64,000 nt of DNA from Podaxis mareebaensis. Lineage: Eukaryota > Basidiomycota > Agaricomycetes > Agaricales > Agaricaceae. The stretch spans positions 17,013 through 81,012 of the forward strand of contig JAEUWP010000630.1 in the NCBI GenBank assembly GCA_018524725.1, written 5' to 3'. A program made the translations under genes and the position numbers. Position 1 is the stretch's first letter; each line of letters starts with the position of its first letter. Of this stretch, positions 46,120 through 58,641 are shown piece by piece. Under the pieces are notes generated by a model that was not told where the DNA came from, ran no database searches, and was given only the letters and a program-made list of their open reading frames with translations.

Positions 46120-49019
46120 TCAGAGCTTCGAGTGGCGCCTTGGCTGGTTCAGTTGCAGTTCTTCATCTCTGGCGCGTTGCCGTAAGACCCTTCTTAGAAG
46201 CTTTCCACTGCCATTTCTCTGGGAAACTCAACACATCAGCACTACGTCACAGAGGACTGGGCTATCCATACCGGTATTGCTTCGATGAAGCGCACTCCTC
46301 CAACCAGGTGCTTGTATTGGACCTTTCTTTCAGCGATATACTAGTAATGACATTCAGTGATCATACTTCAAGGCCCTGAGTAGTAAGGAATCGCGAATTA
46401 CCCTCTCAATACTCTCCTGTATTTTCAACACAGCTTGTGGATCGCGTGAAACTCTTCGTCGAGCATCAAGAGAGAGTACGACGTAAGCCATGGGAACTTC
46501 ACCACAGTACTCGTCCTCAATGCCGATAACACAGCAGTCGACAACGTCGGGATGTCCGAGTAACGTGCCTTCTAGCTCAGCTGGCGCTACCTGAAATCCT
46601 TTAACTTTGAGAAATTCCTGTCAGGCGAAATCAGCTACGGCGTTCGAAAGGAAATCCACCTTGAAAATATTACCTTCAGGCGATCACATACGAATACCTC
46701 GCCATTGGCTGAAAGAACAACTTGGTCTCCCGTTCGTATCCACCTGAGGGTTTGCCGACAGTGAGTTAGTTTTCTCCGTCCCCGAGGGTCTGCTTACCCA
46801 TTAGCAAAGGTTTCAGCTGTACTGGTTTTGTTGAAGGTTATAATGAGTTGGCGCTGAAGTGTGGAAGCAGCTGACAAGAACATACGCGGAAGTATTTTGC
46901 CAGTATCCGAGAGCCGCGGCAGGCCCTCTCACCAGGAGTTCGCCAGACTCTCCAGGTGCGGTCAAAGTGCCATCGGGCCTCACGATACGTGCCTCTATGC
47001 CAGGGAGGAGCCGCCCACCGCCTTGGCACAGCATCAGTTACTTGACAACTCCACCTAAAAATTGAGCGTACGCACTCCCGAGGGGACCGCGCTGCTGGTC
47101 GGCTGATATCATAGCTACCGTGGTGGTCATCTCGGTCATCCCTAATTTTAATGTCAGAGAAGGGAACTGGAACTCAATTTAAGCTCGCGAACCGTAAGCC
47201 TGACCAATGCTAATTGATGGAAAGAGCGCCCAAAGTTTCTCTTGTACTTGCCGTGACACGGGAGCAGCGCCTGGAGCCATTGAATCAGTATCCGATGAAA
47301 ATGAATTCAAGGAACACCTCACCTATCATGAGATACTTCAAGGATGTAAGATTGTATTTCCGAATGCAAGGATACTGTAATGGGGTCGGATGGGGATATT
47401 AATGTTCCATGAATAACACTTACCTTTGAAAGAGCTATAGCTTGAGGAGGCACAAGACTAGTGGGTATAAATTGTACTTCCATTAACTCAAGAACGCACA
47501 GAGAGCTTACAAGAGATGTGACACTCTATGTCGTACAAGATCATCGAGCATATCAAGAAGATCGTACTTCGGTGGTACTACAAGTGTCATCTGAAAACAT
47601 ATATGAAGTAAGGCCATGAACTCCGATGATATTAGCATCCACTCACAGAGCAGAAGATTACCAAATGCACCTGAAAGTGAAATGTCAGAACGTAATGGCT
47701 TCCGGAAGAGTAATGAGCGACGGACAGTAATCACAAAGCCCGCAACATCTAGAAAGTTGGGATGTTAACAGTGACTTCGGGTCAAGAGCGCATTCCAAGG
47801 GAACCTACGATGAAAAGGTAGCACTAAAGGGCATATTTAGAAGAACCTCGGGAGGAGAAAGGAGCCATAGACCGGGCTTACCACCAAGCGCAACATCCCC
47901 GGGTATAAAACTCGAACTACGGGAGCCACACTTCCCATTCACTCGATTGTGGAACGCCATCTGGATGATATTCGCAATTAGCGCATAATGTGGTATTGCA
48001 ACAGCCTAAGCAACGATATCTTCAGCTTCAAACACCACTAAGGCCAGTCAGAGAGGAACACCTGTGCACCCACTTTTGGAGTTCCTGTTGTTCCCGAGGA
48101 CCATGATAACAGTGCCACTCTTGTTCTACCCTCGCCAGGTGCAAGTGCTCGCTCTATAAAATAGCACGGTTGATCTAATCCTTTGTTTATAAGATCTGGC
48201 ACGGTCTCGTGGCTCAACGCAGTGGACTTTTGGCAGGCGTCGATAGCGTCTGTGGGCTTGTCCAATAAGACGATGTGATTATCAGGGAGTCCCACATGAC
48301 GGGCAGCCTCCAACGAGATATCGAGGACGGCGGAGTGGACGATCATAAAGGTAACATTGGCCGTCCGAAGCTGGTGGCATAATTCATGGACGGTAAATTG
48401 CGGGTTGGAACAGCTAAAAGTGCGTGTTAAAGAAAACTAGGACTCAGAGTGGATATTTGACTACCCACGTAACGATGCCACCAAGCCGGTGGATTGCCCA
48501 TACAACCATAGGATAGTCTTGGGTTCACGATCGAAAGAGTATCAAGGACACGGATATGTAAGAGCTTACCTATGTTATTTGTGCTCAGGATCATAACTGG
48601 AAATCAAAGGAATTTCACTATCAAACGGGTAATCCAAAAGTCCTCGAAGGATGGGCGTACCTCTGTCACTTTCACCTACACCACCAGCTTCTTAGAACCA
48701 CTCACAAATTGGGTAGTTGAACGCAGGCGTACCGATGCCATAATTTGAAGCCAACGCATTTGCCAAACCGTACGTACGGCGCCTTAGCTAGAAGCAGCAT
48801 TTCAGCGGGAAGGGAAGAAGGTAATCACAGGAAGTTCATCCGGAAACTCACCTGCGAGATGCGGAATGCTTTTCCAGTTTTACTATCAACGAGGCAAGGT
48901 ACACCGTCATCCAAGGGTGGACGTATCTCGTGTTGGTGATCAAGCATGAACTGCGCGATGCTCATGTTATCAGGTATATGAGGGAGTTGAACATCAGTTC
49001 CTGTATACAAGTCCGTCAT
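46120..49019 (-). CDS. Peroxisomal 4-coumarate:CoA-ligase-like acyl-CoA synthetase B
   Basis: Twenty-one exons give 587 aa: 49019-48852, 48787-48733, 48675-48661, 48596-48570, 48517-48469, 48413-48074, 48005-47882, 47823-47809, 47748-47726, 47670-47647, 47590-47511, 47457-47424, 47374-47323, 47270-47193, 47141-47076, 47021-46886, 46821-46798, 46743-46674, 46617-46402, 46340-46272 and 46218-46120. Motifs are LSWSSGTTGTPK (about 206-218), YGMTEM, GWIRTGDQ, DRLKEFLKVKGFQVAPAELE and NGSGKLLRR. The C-terminus is SKL, the prototype PTS1 signal. It is the upstream paralogue of 43035-45800, on the same strand. Relative to A, three extra introns split regions that are single exons in A, and two introns of A near the 3' end are missing, so the pair is old. 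The acyl pocket differs, which suggests another acid substrate. Confidence 0.92.
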
Positions 49020-50689
49020 GATGCAGCGAACCGCAGGCGGTCGACAGAAAGCCTTGAGATGAGTAGTGGTGATGACAACAGGCACGATGCGGGAGTCTGT
49101 TGAATTCACATTCATCCATCCATTTACAGGCACACTATATGAATCCACGGGTTTAACGCCAAAGCCAAAGTCGGACCTGTGAAAGCGAGAAGAAAGGAGA
49201 TGTGAGCCAAGCGTTCGCAGGAACGATTATGGATACCGCATGGGTATAGAATCAACCGACAACCTATTCCTTGCCAGACTAGATTGATCTTCCTTTTCCC
49301 TGACGACATAAGCGATAAAACCTCTACAGTAGAAATAGGTCATTGGTCACTCGATCGCACTGCGTTGACTCGACGAGAACTGATAGCGGATACATACTAC
49401 AGATCCAAATCGGCAACCGGGATTCAGCATTAGTGGATCCAAAAGGTTTCTGAGTCAGCCCTGTGTAGCGATGCTTTTTGCAATTCCCACATGGCAATGA
49501 GGGGGAGATAAACGCAATCTTCTAGGATGAACTGGTGCAAAGTGGGAAGCCCGAGCTTTCCAACCAGCCAGAAATGGATGCTTGCGCTTTGGTAAGATGC
49601 CGTGCAACCGCACAACCGGGGAAATGCTTATCGGGCCATTGAAAAGTGGCCGAAGTGCAAGGGATTGAAACCCGGTGTTCTTCCCTTCGAAGGAGATAGG
49701 GGACTGCTAGAAGAGTGATTTACATCAAGACAAGTCCACGCCAATCGAAGAGCCCCCGCACTTCCGCTCACAGCTCACACGCCAACTTGCCAAATCCGAA
49801 TTCGATCCCACGTTTGTTCTGGACTTACCCAATCATCCGTGTCTCTATTGAAGGCATTTTATCTAGCCCAACTAACTCACAGGTCCCACGATCAGATCGT
49901 GAAGTCTCTGAGGTCTGTGTCAAATCCCACATCACCTGTTCCCATTTGGACGCGACACAGAACCGCGTACCCGGACCGCTAATAATTAAAGGCTGCCGTT
50001 GGTCTAATATCCCCTTGGAGGCTAGGGCAGATAATGACATCCATTGTGTTGCCACAATATGTTTTCTCTCTCCCTCCCCCTCCTCCTATCCCGAGCCCAG
50101 AAATCTGCACAGATACCATCTTGATATTAATAACAATCCGTTGTGCTACAACTCGCAAAAAAGCAATGCCTCCGCACGACACTTTCGTAGATGCTAATGT
50201 GGCAATCTCTCATATAGCTACTCATCATTGGACCTCGGACGCATGTTCTAATCTAACCTCATCAAATGTTTGTCTTACCAGCTTATCTTCCTTCCCCCCT
50301 TTCCCCCCGCTTGACAGAATCGAGGGCACGAGGTGGTGAAGATTGATAGAATGAGAATGATGAGGGTGAAAAGTGGCGGCTGACTTGAGTTGTTTATGAA
50401 CGTTCAAGTCGTGTATTGGGACGCAAGAACAAATAGAAGTGCGGTACCGTGGATGTAGGTATGAGATGTAATCAATTGTTGCACGTTCAGATCTGTGTTT
50501 TCCCACTCGAAGTCTTCCACTGTTTCTCTCTCCCGTTCACCCGAGTACATCCAGGCGATGCACGCAAACCTCGATGTCACCCCGAATGTGTACAGCATCA
50601 ACTTTCAATACTTGGTCTGCTAGTTCCCTCACGGTACGCATACGTGATGCCATTCAGGTCCGATGCCGTTAAGCTGCTTTCAACAGTAT
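49020..50689. other. Intergenic, no gene recognised
   Basis: Upstream of ligase B. Short frames on both strands (49715-50197 +, 50034-50339 +, 50225-50506 -) have no motif or splice continuation. Confidence 0.4.
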
Positions 50690-51640
50690 GGCAACAGAGC
50701 CTAGAAGCCGGAGGTCGGTAAGAATATCGGCTACTTGAGGAAAGAAGACAAAGAAGGTAAAAAAGTGATGTGAGGACCAATCTGGACCAATGGCGCCCTA
50801 TAATCATCCAGCACCACTGTCACATGGGAAGGCCAGCACACGGGCAAGCGTTTTATGGAGACTACAAATGTAGGTGATTGAGTATGCAGATGGACTAATG
50901 GAGCATATGCGACAAAAGAAGAGGAACGGGGGCAAAGACAGGAGTAAGCCTATGCTTTCTCCCTTGGTTTCCCCGGAAGAATCCTTGCGTATCCCCGCCA
51001 AACATTTAGCGCTTCATAACGGATTTACAGTAAATGTCCGGTGATCAAACACGCAGCATGGCACAGGCCCGTGTAACGTAAGTAAACCCAGTCGACGCTT
51101 GTTTCAATCAGATACTCCGTAGAACGGCATCATCTTCTAGGCGAAAGAAGTGAATCGTAGCCGGACTATGTGCGGTTAGCAGGTATTGCATGGTCACAGT
51201 GCTGACTTGCGAGGTCTTGCCGGTAGCTCGCAAAATTAGAAAGTTGTACTGATTCGAGCATCTTGCCGCCGGATGGATCCGAAAGGCTCCAAAACATGCG
51301 GGAAGTAAATGAGAGTGGGAAGAAGAGAGCGAGAAGAGCGAGACCATGAGACCGAGCCGGTGGAATGTGAGATTGACCAAACTCAGAGGAAATACCAAGA
51401 ACCTCGCCTGGCCTCTACCCTAACCACCATGATCATGAAGCGACAGCAACTCGGTTATCTAGACTTTGAAGGGGTCCCGATAGAACACCGGAGGAAGGGA
51501 CATAAGCCGATGAACAGGGTGCAGAAGCAAAGCGAGAACCGGGAAGAGTTGAAGAAGCATAACCGTGTACATAAGATCGACGTGTGCTAGCTGCGGCCAA
51601 CAAATACCGAATCCTTGTTTAGAGGATGCTCCAGGCTTCA
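50690..51640 (-). pseudogene. Decayed partial duplicate of the Pex8-like gene
   Basis: This stretch is recognisably similar to about 52610-53510, inside the Pex8-like gene, at an offset of about 1.9 kb. Shared landmarks are TTTxAGCGCTTCATxAxGGATTTACAG (51010 versus 52880), a TTTCAATCAGA block at the exon 6 end (51103 versus 52972), the exon 6 beginning TCGGATCC (51272 versus 53188), the ACACCGGAG area (51487 versus 53438) and TGCGGCCAACAAA versus TACGGCCAACAAA of exon 5 (51592 versus 53489). Its exon 6 counterpart is full of indels and no longer codes for the peroxin. It lies directly downstream of the intact gene. Exons 1-4 and 7 have no visible counterpart here. Confidence 0.6.
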
Positions 51641-51972
51641 GATACTTAGCCTTCGGCAAGGGTCTCTTTCATCAGTCCGAGAGCTGGGGAATCATTATCA
51701 AGCCCGAAGGTCGGAGCCCGACAGACCTTGGATAGGCCGTTCCTGCAATGCTCTGCAATGACAACTGCTATTTGAATGATCTCTACATTTGGTTTGTTTG
51801 GTATAGGGCGTTCCACCCGCTGTTTTGGATGATCTAGACTATTCAGGGAAGCTGAGTATGAGGGTTTGTTCGGCTCGTAGGGGTCAGAATTATTTATTTC
51901 ATCTTCTGTAGGTCGACACATCTAATTACAATACACGTGCCAATATACTGATTCCCCATTGCGACTCTACTG

Positions 51973-54900
51973 CTATGACATCGACGGCGTTGACGATGCC
52001 GACGCAACGATTCCATCTTCTTCCTGCTTCCCGCTCGCCGACGCTTGAGATCCATGCTCTAGCGTCATCCGATTCTGATACCACCATTGCATAGCAGCAT
52101 TCTTCTCTCTATAGCCCACGTGCTTCATAAGCTCGTCGAACAGTGCTTTCACTAGCTCGTTTCTCATCCCCTCTTCCAAAGACCTGGTAGAATCGGAGCC
52201 ACGAGGTGATGGCGTTGATGCTGGGCTTGATGGGGGTGGTGAGGTGGGGATAGAAGTAATGATTATCTTCATCTCCTCAAGCACCTGGAACATGAGGATG
52301 AGTGGGAGTGAAGATACAGTGGATATGAGAGTCAGATGCAATCTATGCAACTGCTCTTTGTCGAGCCTGTCGGGGTTGTCCTTTTTATCCTTGCCTTCAG
52401 CACGTCGAGTTCCGGCCTTGATAGTGTCCAAGAGGAGTTGCACGCAGTACCATGCGAGACTCAGTGCCTCCTGCGGAACATTATCGAGATTGAGCCCACT
52501 AGCAGCGGCACACCGCACGAGAGCAGAATACGCCATCCGGAGCTGAGGAGTGCTTAGTCTACCATCAGCTGAGTTCTGCCAGAGAAAAAGAAAATAAAGA
52601 TTATTAGCATCCGAAAACTAAAAGTGATACCAGAAACCAAAGATCGGTAAAAGCACCGGCGACTTGCGAAAAGAAGGCGAAGGCAACGAAGGTGTGAGCG
52701 CCGGTGGCGTTCTATAACCATCGAGTATATAAAAACCTTCTACGGAGAACCCAGACACGCGGTCCGTAAATCCATGGGGACTAAGTGGTCAGGGATACGA
52801 GGAAGCGAGAAAGAAAAAAGATATAGAATATGCCTCTGTTTTGATCAGAGAAGATACACCTCATGGATGTTTGGCCGCTAATTTCAGCGCTTCATGAAGG
52901 ATTTACAGAGGTTTCCGGCGATTAAAATGCGCAGCACAGATGCAACGTAATTGCGGTCAAGGCATCACTCACTTCAATCAGACAATGTGCGTAGAATGGA
53001 ACCATCTTTTTTACAAATCCAGTGTCTGTATCCTGGTCGGATGATGCGCGGGCGTGAGGAGATTGGTTGGTAATGCTTGATGCGTGTGTGTTCGTCTGAG
53101 ACCCAGATTGCTGCTGTTGTCGTTTTTGTGCATGAGAGGCGAAAATTGCGAGGATTACCGAATGTGCGGACTCGAATGTCTCGTGGTGGGAAGGATCCGA
53201 AAGATGCCTAGACGTAGTGTGAGAAGGCAAGAATCAGCGACGAGAAATACGACAAAGATATGGCCAAGTCCGGTCAGATGGGAGGCTGACAAGATCTAAA
53301 AGTAGTCTCGAAGACCCATCATCTATGATCGTCTGTGGCGCTTGGCCTTGTAGTCAATGGCATACAAAAGCACTGAGGCTAGAAGAAGGGTAGGGATCTG
53401 AGTATCCGAATTTGAATAGGGACCCGTTAGGACACCGGAGAATAAGCGTAAAGGGTGCAGAGAGAAAGGGAAAGGAGGGATATCGACTTACGGCCAACAA
53501 ACATCAAACACATGTTCTCGGATACAGTCCTCATTTAGAACTGGTACCAGCTGTTCAATGCTCGCTAATACAAGTGCCTTCTTAGCGTTCTGAATGGGCG
53601 TAGGGGCTTAAGAGGGATTTATCAGTATATGGGATGCTTCAAAACTGGGGGAAACAGGCGTAAAAATAATCTAGCTCACCTGTTGTGATTGCCGGTGATT
53701 TGAGGGAGAGACATTGGTCCTTCACATAGATATCAGCCAGCCCATTATTAGTGTGGGTGGTATTGGCTCCGCCGTTTGCATGTGCGAGAATATCGAGCGC
53801 AAGATAGAACGTCTTCTTCAATTGCTCGAAACCCTGCGATGTAGAGGTAACGCCGCCGAATTGAGATATGATAAACGAGAAGTGTGATAGGATCCGTAAA
53901 ACTTGGAGAGCAAGCTCAGATGGAGTAAGAGATGCCTGAACATATGGTGTAGAGCCCGGTTGGACATAGACGACTGAGGCCAGAATGGCATCTGATAACA
54001 TGATGGTCGAGAACAGCATAGTCTTCAACGTCGTCCATATTGCCTGAGTGATTGATCGCGTTTCAGGTGCTATGAACGAAGAATGAGCGGCCGTGCGGTA
54101 ATAATAGGAATCATTTCATTTGTACCTATTTCATGGTCGGAAACGTCTGCCAGAGGCCCCGCATTCCAGTCCTGCTCCATTTGTATTGCCATATCTCGCA
54201 AGATGCGGAGGGTCTCTGATGCAGACCGCAGACCGTCTGCAATCTTGCGATCGGAGAAGTCCTCGAGGAGGGAACGTAGGCTGTTCGCTGCTAGTCGCGA
54301 CAATGAGGCAGCGGAAATAATTACTGGGGACGACGTCACGGAATGCAACGATTTGGCGGCAGGGGAGCTGGGCTACGCTCATGTTCAATAACCAGTGATG
54401 AAACTCGCGCACGAAAGGTAACTTACAGATATGTAAATGCGGTGTTCTCCTTGCTGCGCGACTGAGGCGGGCAGCTCATGAAGAAACTTGCCGGAGTGGA
54501 AAGCAGATGATAGAGTTGTAACCACGAGGTGGACGAGTGTAGGCAATGGGAGGACGTTGAACCGAACCGGGGATACGAGAGGGAGAGACTGGGACGCAAT
54601 GACGAGGGCCAAGGTGAGAACGTCTAAGAACACGAGAGGTTTGTTAGTCTTGGAGCATCAAAGGCCCATCGGAAAGGGCAAGAACATACCCCGTCCGGTC
54701 GGCTGAAACTCTTTCTCCCAGTCTCCGGGCGAGCCAGACATGAATCCGTACGAATACGTGTCCATGATCTCAGCAACGGCGACGATCAACTCGTCTTCGA
54801 CGGAGTTCCTTGCACCTCCGAGTTGAATCGTGCGGGGATGGGTCGGATCCACCTGGTTCTTAGATTCAAGCTCTAGGTCATGGGTTCCCAAGAGCAGCCC

Positions 54901-55287
54901 GGATAAGCAAGAGAGTCTGAGCACAGGATGGCCACCTTGGATGCCCTTGACAACATCGTCGACCCACTGACCAAGGGCCGCGTTCGGAGACTTTGAAAAG
55001 AGGTTTCCGATCGGCGAGCGGGACTTTGCATCCTGCGTTAGAGCACGATATTTGAGGTGGGTGGCATGACGAAATGCGGTGAGCAGTGACTGGAGCTTGT
55101 CGAGTGTGAAGGGTTGTGTGAGGTAGAGAGCAGAGGAGACGGCGGTTGCTGCGAGGGGAGTTGGGAGAGGAGTGAGGTGTGCGAGATAGTGGGCGAGCGC
55201 GCTCTGGATGGTGGAAAGGGGCAGGGCTGGAGTTGAGTTGTGGAGATGTGCAAGGAGATTTGTGTACGGCTTGTCGACTGCAGCCAT
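51973..55287 (-). CDS. PEX8: Pex8-like peroxisome biogenesis protein
   Basis: Seven exons, 55287-54690, 54623-54427, 54372-54126, 54069-53680, 53606-53492, 53207-52973 and 52575-51973, give 794 aa. The protein is largely alpha-helical and hydrophobic, without an N-terminal signal. The best evidence for Pex8 is the central DCIREHVFDVCWPHLSDPS, ETFESAHSVILAIFASHAQ, then FVKKMVPFYAHCLIENSADG and STPQLRMAYSALVRCAAASG, a conserved block of the fungal Pex8 family as I know it. Pex8 links docking and RING complexes on the inner face of the peroxisome membrane during matrix-protein import. Yeast Pex8 often ends with a PTS1, whereas this one ends TPSMS, so no such signal is seen. Intron 6 is long for this genome (397 nt). 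The call is by pattern, without a search. Confidence 0.65.
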
Positions 55288-56862
55288 CGCTGCGATATGT
55301 TTTCAGTAGAGAACACCCAGCTTATGTAACTACGTCATCGACCGTCTCTGCACTTGAGCCATTCGTTTTCACATTCCTCTTCAACTCGCGACAATGTTAA
55401 CAGGCGCTCATTACCAACTCATATCACTTGTCTGATGTCAGACCAATAAATCAATCTCGACACAGGAAAACGAGTTTTCGACCCAGTAACGTCGTGTCCA
55501 CTCCGGCAATCCGCCACTATTTCTGTCTCGCTGAAAACCATTCCTCCCGACCATTAACGCGAATTCATTTATGAATCACCTTATAACCACGTCCACGCGA
55601 GCCATGTTTCAACACGAATCCAAGAAACCTTGAATCTTCCGGGTTACCAGTCTCGCTCCAGCTCGAAACGCGCTCGCTTGTCGGCCTCTACCCAGGCTAC
55701 CCAGGCGCACCGTCCAAGGCACCCCCACATTGAACTGCTTTACCTGACTTTCGAGACTTCGTATCAGTGCATGGGTTCCCGCAGTCATCTTGTAACGGGG
55801 CCACGTAGTCATCCTGAATTCTAGATCATCACATCGTGTATTACGGCGGCGGCACACGGCGTGCATACCGAGAGAGCTTGTTCAGCTGGCAGCAACCCAC
55901 TTGATACCAATTCAGTGACCATCAGGTAACTCGTCGACGATCGGGAAACCTGGGGAAAACTAGGTCATCACAGGGGGATACGAAACGAAAAAACGCCATT
56001 CTAACACGACGTTGTGGAGATCTCTCATTCACCTGAACCTCTACTACGACCTGTACGGATCATGGTTCAAATCCTTGTTGCTTTGGGTAATTCGGGCATG
56101 CGCCTAGAACCTTCCCAGGCATGCAACGATCCAAGACATTAATTACGGAAATCGTCCTCCTTCCCGAGGCCCTGGTCATCATGCCATTTGCGTAGTGCGT
56201 GTCAGCAACCAAGTTACTCTGCTTCAGGAGATCGAATTCAGTTTCCCCCAATGGTCGCCAATAAGTATGTCCAGAGGACAAAAGAACAGGCAGCACACAC
56301 TCACACATCCCGGCATTCCTTCCTAGACTTCGATTTTCGACGTTCAGCGCTCCGTTCTTTGACTACTGCTGGCTTAGTAGTCCTCAACACACATTTCACA
56401 AGAGATCAACTTACCTTTACCTTTGGTGAGCGTTCAATGAATCTGTAATTTCCGGGATAGTCCGAATCATGTCGTACTCAGGTTATCTTATCCTCACATT
56501 AGGCCGCGTGTCCTCACCCTTAAATAGACGTCCGCATTGCCACTGGTTGACTCGTTGACGCCACGCAGCGATTCTCTTTGAATCCACACCGCAACCACAT
56601 CTGCTGTAACTCCAAGTAAAGCCCGAGCGGTCTTTAACACGTTTCCATCCCGCGACACCGACAACCCATATTGAGGATCCCAGGTATCGCGCATTGTGTA
56701 AGTGCAACTCATGTTCATCACGGAGGTACAGCGGCCTTACCTGCTCGCGCCCTTGAATGCGGAATCCGCATGTACTGCTGTGTACCGCCTGCTGGAAAAC
56801 GTTCTGCTTACCATCCGGATCCAGCAACCTCTATATCACCTGCACCATCATCAATCTCAAAA
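55288..56862. other. Intergenic between divergent genes
   Basis: About 1.6 kb between the Pex8-like gene (-) and an F-box-like gene (+). Frames at 55609-55866 (-), 56188-56448 (+) and 56483-56827 (-) lack motifs. The two promoters must be here. Confidence 0.45.
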
Positions 56863-57999
56863 ATGGCCGCCATTGCGCACATCGTAGATGAATTCAGGGC
56901 GTCATTAAACTGGATCGTGCCCATCTCGTTGCTCACAACAGCCATCTTAGGCGGACACTGGCCTTTTCCTCCCCATTCTCATTCACACCCCCAATCACAC
57001 AGAAATGCCCCATCCTCGAGTCCACCATCAAGACCTCCACAGCATTATAAAAGCAGACGCCCGAAAGACGCCATGTACATGCCCGGCGGCGGGGAGAAAT
57101 TGGGCTCTTATGACTGCACATGGGAGAATTTTGAAAAAATGAATTCGGAGCCGGTTCAGCCTGTGGAACCAGAATCGAAATCACCGTTCATGGATCTTCC
57201 GCTGGAAATACGCATGGCGATCCTCGAATATTGCGCGCCTATTCCTTCAGAGCGCCGGGGCGCCAGCTCTTGGGATACGTTCTTGGCTCTCTTGCGGGTG
57301 TCCAAGGCGGTCCAGCATGAAGCGTATATGGCTTGTTTGCCTCATTTACCGTTGGCGCTCTGGACCAAGAAGGGTATACGTTCGTTCCGGGCGCTCTTGC
57401 AACGCAGACAAGATTTAGGGTGCCTTGTTAGGTACTTGTGGATAGGGACGGGGAAGTATGACGAAGAAGAATTGATGTGGGCCCTGGATGTTTTGAGGGC
57501 GGCGACGCAGCTGAGGTCATTTGCGTGTGGAGAGTTTTTTCTTGCGAAAGCTGTGAATGCTGGAACGTTGGCGCGGACGTGTCAGCGGTTGACGTTGATG
57601 AATGTTGAGAGAGGTGTGGAGTACAAGGCCAGGCATGTTGCGCATCTGCGGTTATGTGCAGGGACGTATTCGACTAAGGAAAAGTTTCCGGATGTGACGA
57701 GTTTGTGTTTCAATGCGAGGAGGAGGAATGCGCTTAGGGATGAAAGGGCGAGGCTAGAGTATGAAGCGGTGGACAAGTGGGTGGAGAGCCTGGAGAGGTT
57801 CGTGGTGGTTGAGAGAGATGACAAGAGGGTGTCGTCTAGAGGGCTGGGACTGAAGTTTAAGGTAAGAAGAGAGAGGCGAGCGGATATGTTCTCTGTGCAG
57901 TTGCCTGCGAGGTGGACGGAGTGGGACATTTGGAGTGCCGATGTGGTTGGTGCCGGAGTTTGGGATATGTGCCGTGTGGCGGATGCGCCTCCTAGGTAG
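56863..57999 (+). CDS. F-box-like protein with N-terminal hydrophobic segment
   Basis: Single-exon frame of 378 aa; the ATG at 56863 was chosen because it sits in a good context (AAAAATGGCC) and the frame further upstream has no ATG of its own. Residues ~12-30 (LNWIVPISLLTTAILGG) form a possible membrane anchor, followed by a His/Pro/Ser-rich linker. The F-box-like part is FMDLPLEIRMAILEYCAP, then a LLRVSKAVQHEAYMACLPHLP helix and a LVRYLWIG strand, similar in order to the proteins at 10026-10793 and 34754-35599. The C-terminal half is basic. A role in ubiquitin ligation at a membrane is possible but not shown. Confidence 0.65.
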   Translation: MAAIAHIVDEFRASLNWIVPISLLTTAILGGHWPFPPHSHSHPQSHRNAPSSSPPSRPPQHYKSRRPKDAMYMPGGGEKLGSYDCTWENFEKMNSEPVQPVEPESKSPFMDLPLEIRMAILEYCAPIPSERRGASSWDTFLALLRVSKAVQHEAYMACLPHLPLALWTKKGIRSFRALLQRRQDLGCLVRYLWIGTGKYDEEELMWALDVLRAATQLRSFACGEFFLAKAVNAGTLARTCQRLTLMNVERGVEYKARHVAHLRLCAGTYSTKEKFPDVTSLCFNARRRNALRDERARLEYEAVDKWVESLERFVVVERDDKRVSSRGLGLKFKVRRERRADMFSVQLPARWTEWDIWSADVVGAGVWDMCRVADAPPR

Positions 58000-58202
58000 A
58001 TATACTCTGCACAGGCACAGCACAGAGTGTTTTCAGGGTATCATGCTGTCGAAAAGGGACAATTGCGATTAGATATTTTGGGATAGACTAGGAGACCTTT
58101 CCACTCGCTTTCACTCCTACTTGTTTGTCATTCCTTCTGCATTGTTATGTACAAGCCCACATGGAAATGTTATGTGTACACAAAAAAATCTACCACGGTC
58201 TA

Positions 58203-58641
58203 TTACACAGGAGAAGTGGGACCGACATTATCGCCAGTGGGCCTCTGGGCGCGATCCAACTCGATATCTTTGACTTTGGGAGGTCCCCACTGGCTAACAC
58301 CTTGTCCTTCGCTCTTGCGTGTCTGATGCTTTCCGCCATGGCGCTCCTCCTTGGATGACATGCCGCTTCCGGGGTGACCAAAGCCCTTATGGACGTCCTG
58401 GCTGGTGACAGAAGAGTCGGGACCGCGAAAGGCTGAATTGTCTGTTGGAGGGGTTTCTGCACTTGCGTCGAGATCGATGAAGGTGTCGTCTAGCACTTTG
58501 GCCTGGGGAGGATTTGTCCCTAACCAAGGATGTCATGAAATGGGACATGCTGTAGAATGATATGTACGCACCTTCTGGACGACCGTCGACGATACCCTGG
58601 TTGAATTTCTGGGGAAGATCCTGGTATTCACGGGATTGCAT
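58203..58641 (-). CDS. Small hydrophilic protein of unknown function
   Basis: Two exons, 58641-58572 and 58519-58203, give 128 aa. It starts with SREYQDLPQKFNQGIVDGRP and continues with a charged, Gly/Ser-rich, probably disordered chain (DTFIDLDASAETPPTDN, HPGSGMSSKEERHGGKH). No signal peptide, membrane segment or known domain is visible. It is divergent from the carrier gene, with about 370 bases between the two ATGs. The splice site is good (GTGCGT/TTAG) and keeps the frame, which supports a real gene. Confidence 0.6.

Noticed and set aside
56065..56078. GGTTCAAATCC resembling a tRNA T-arm
   Set aside because: The bases around it do not pair and no A box precedes it.
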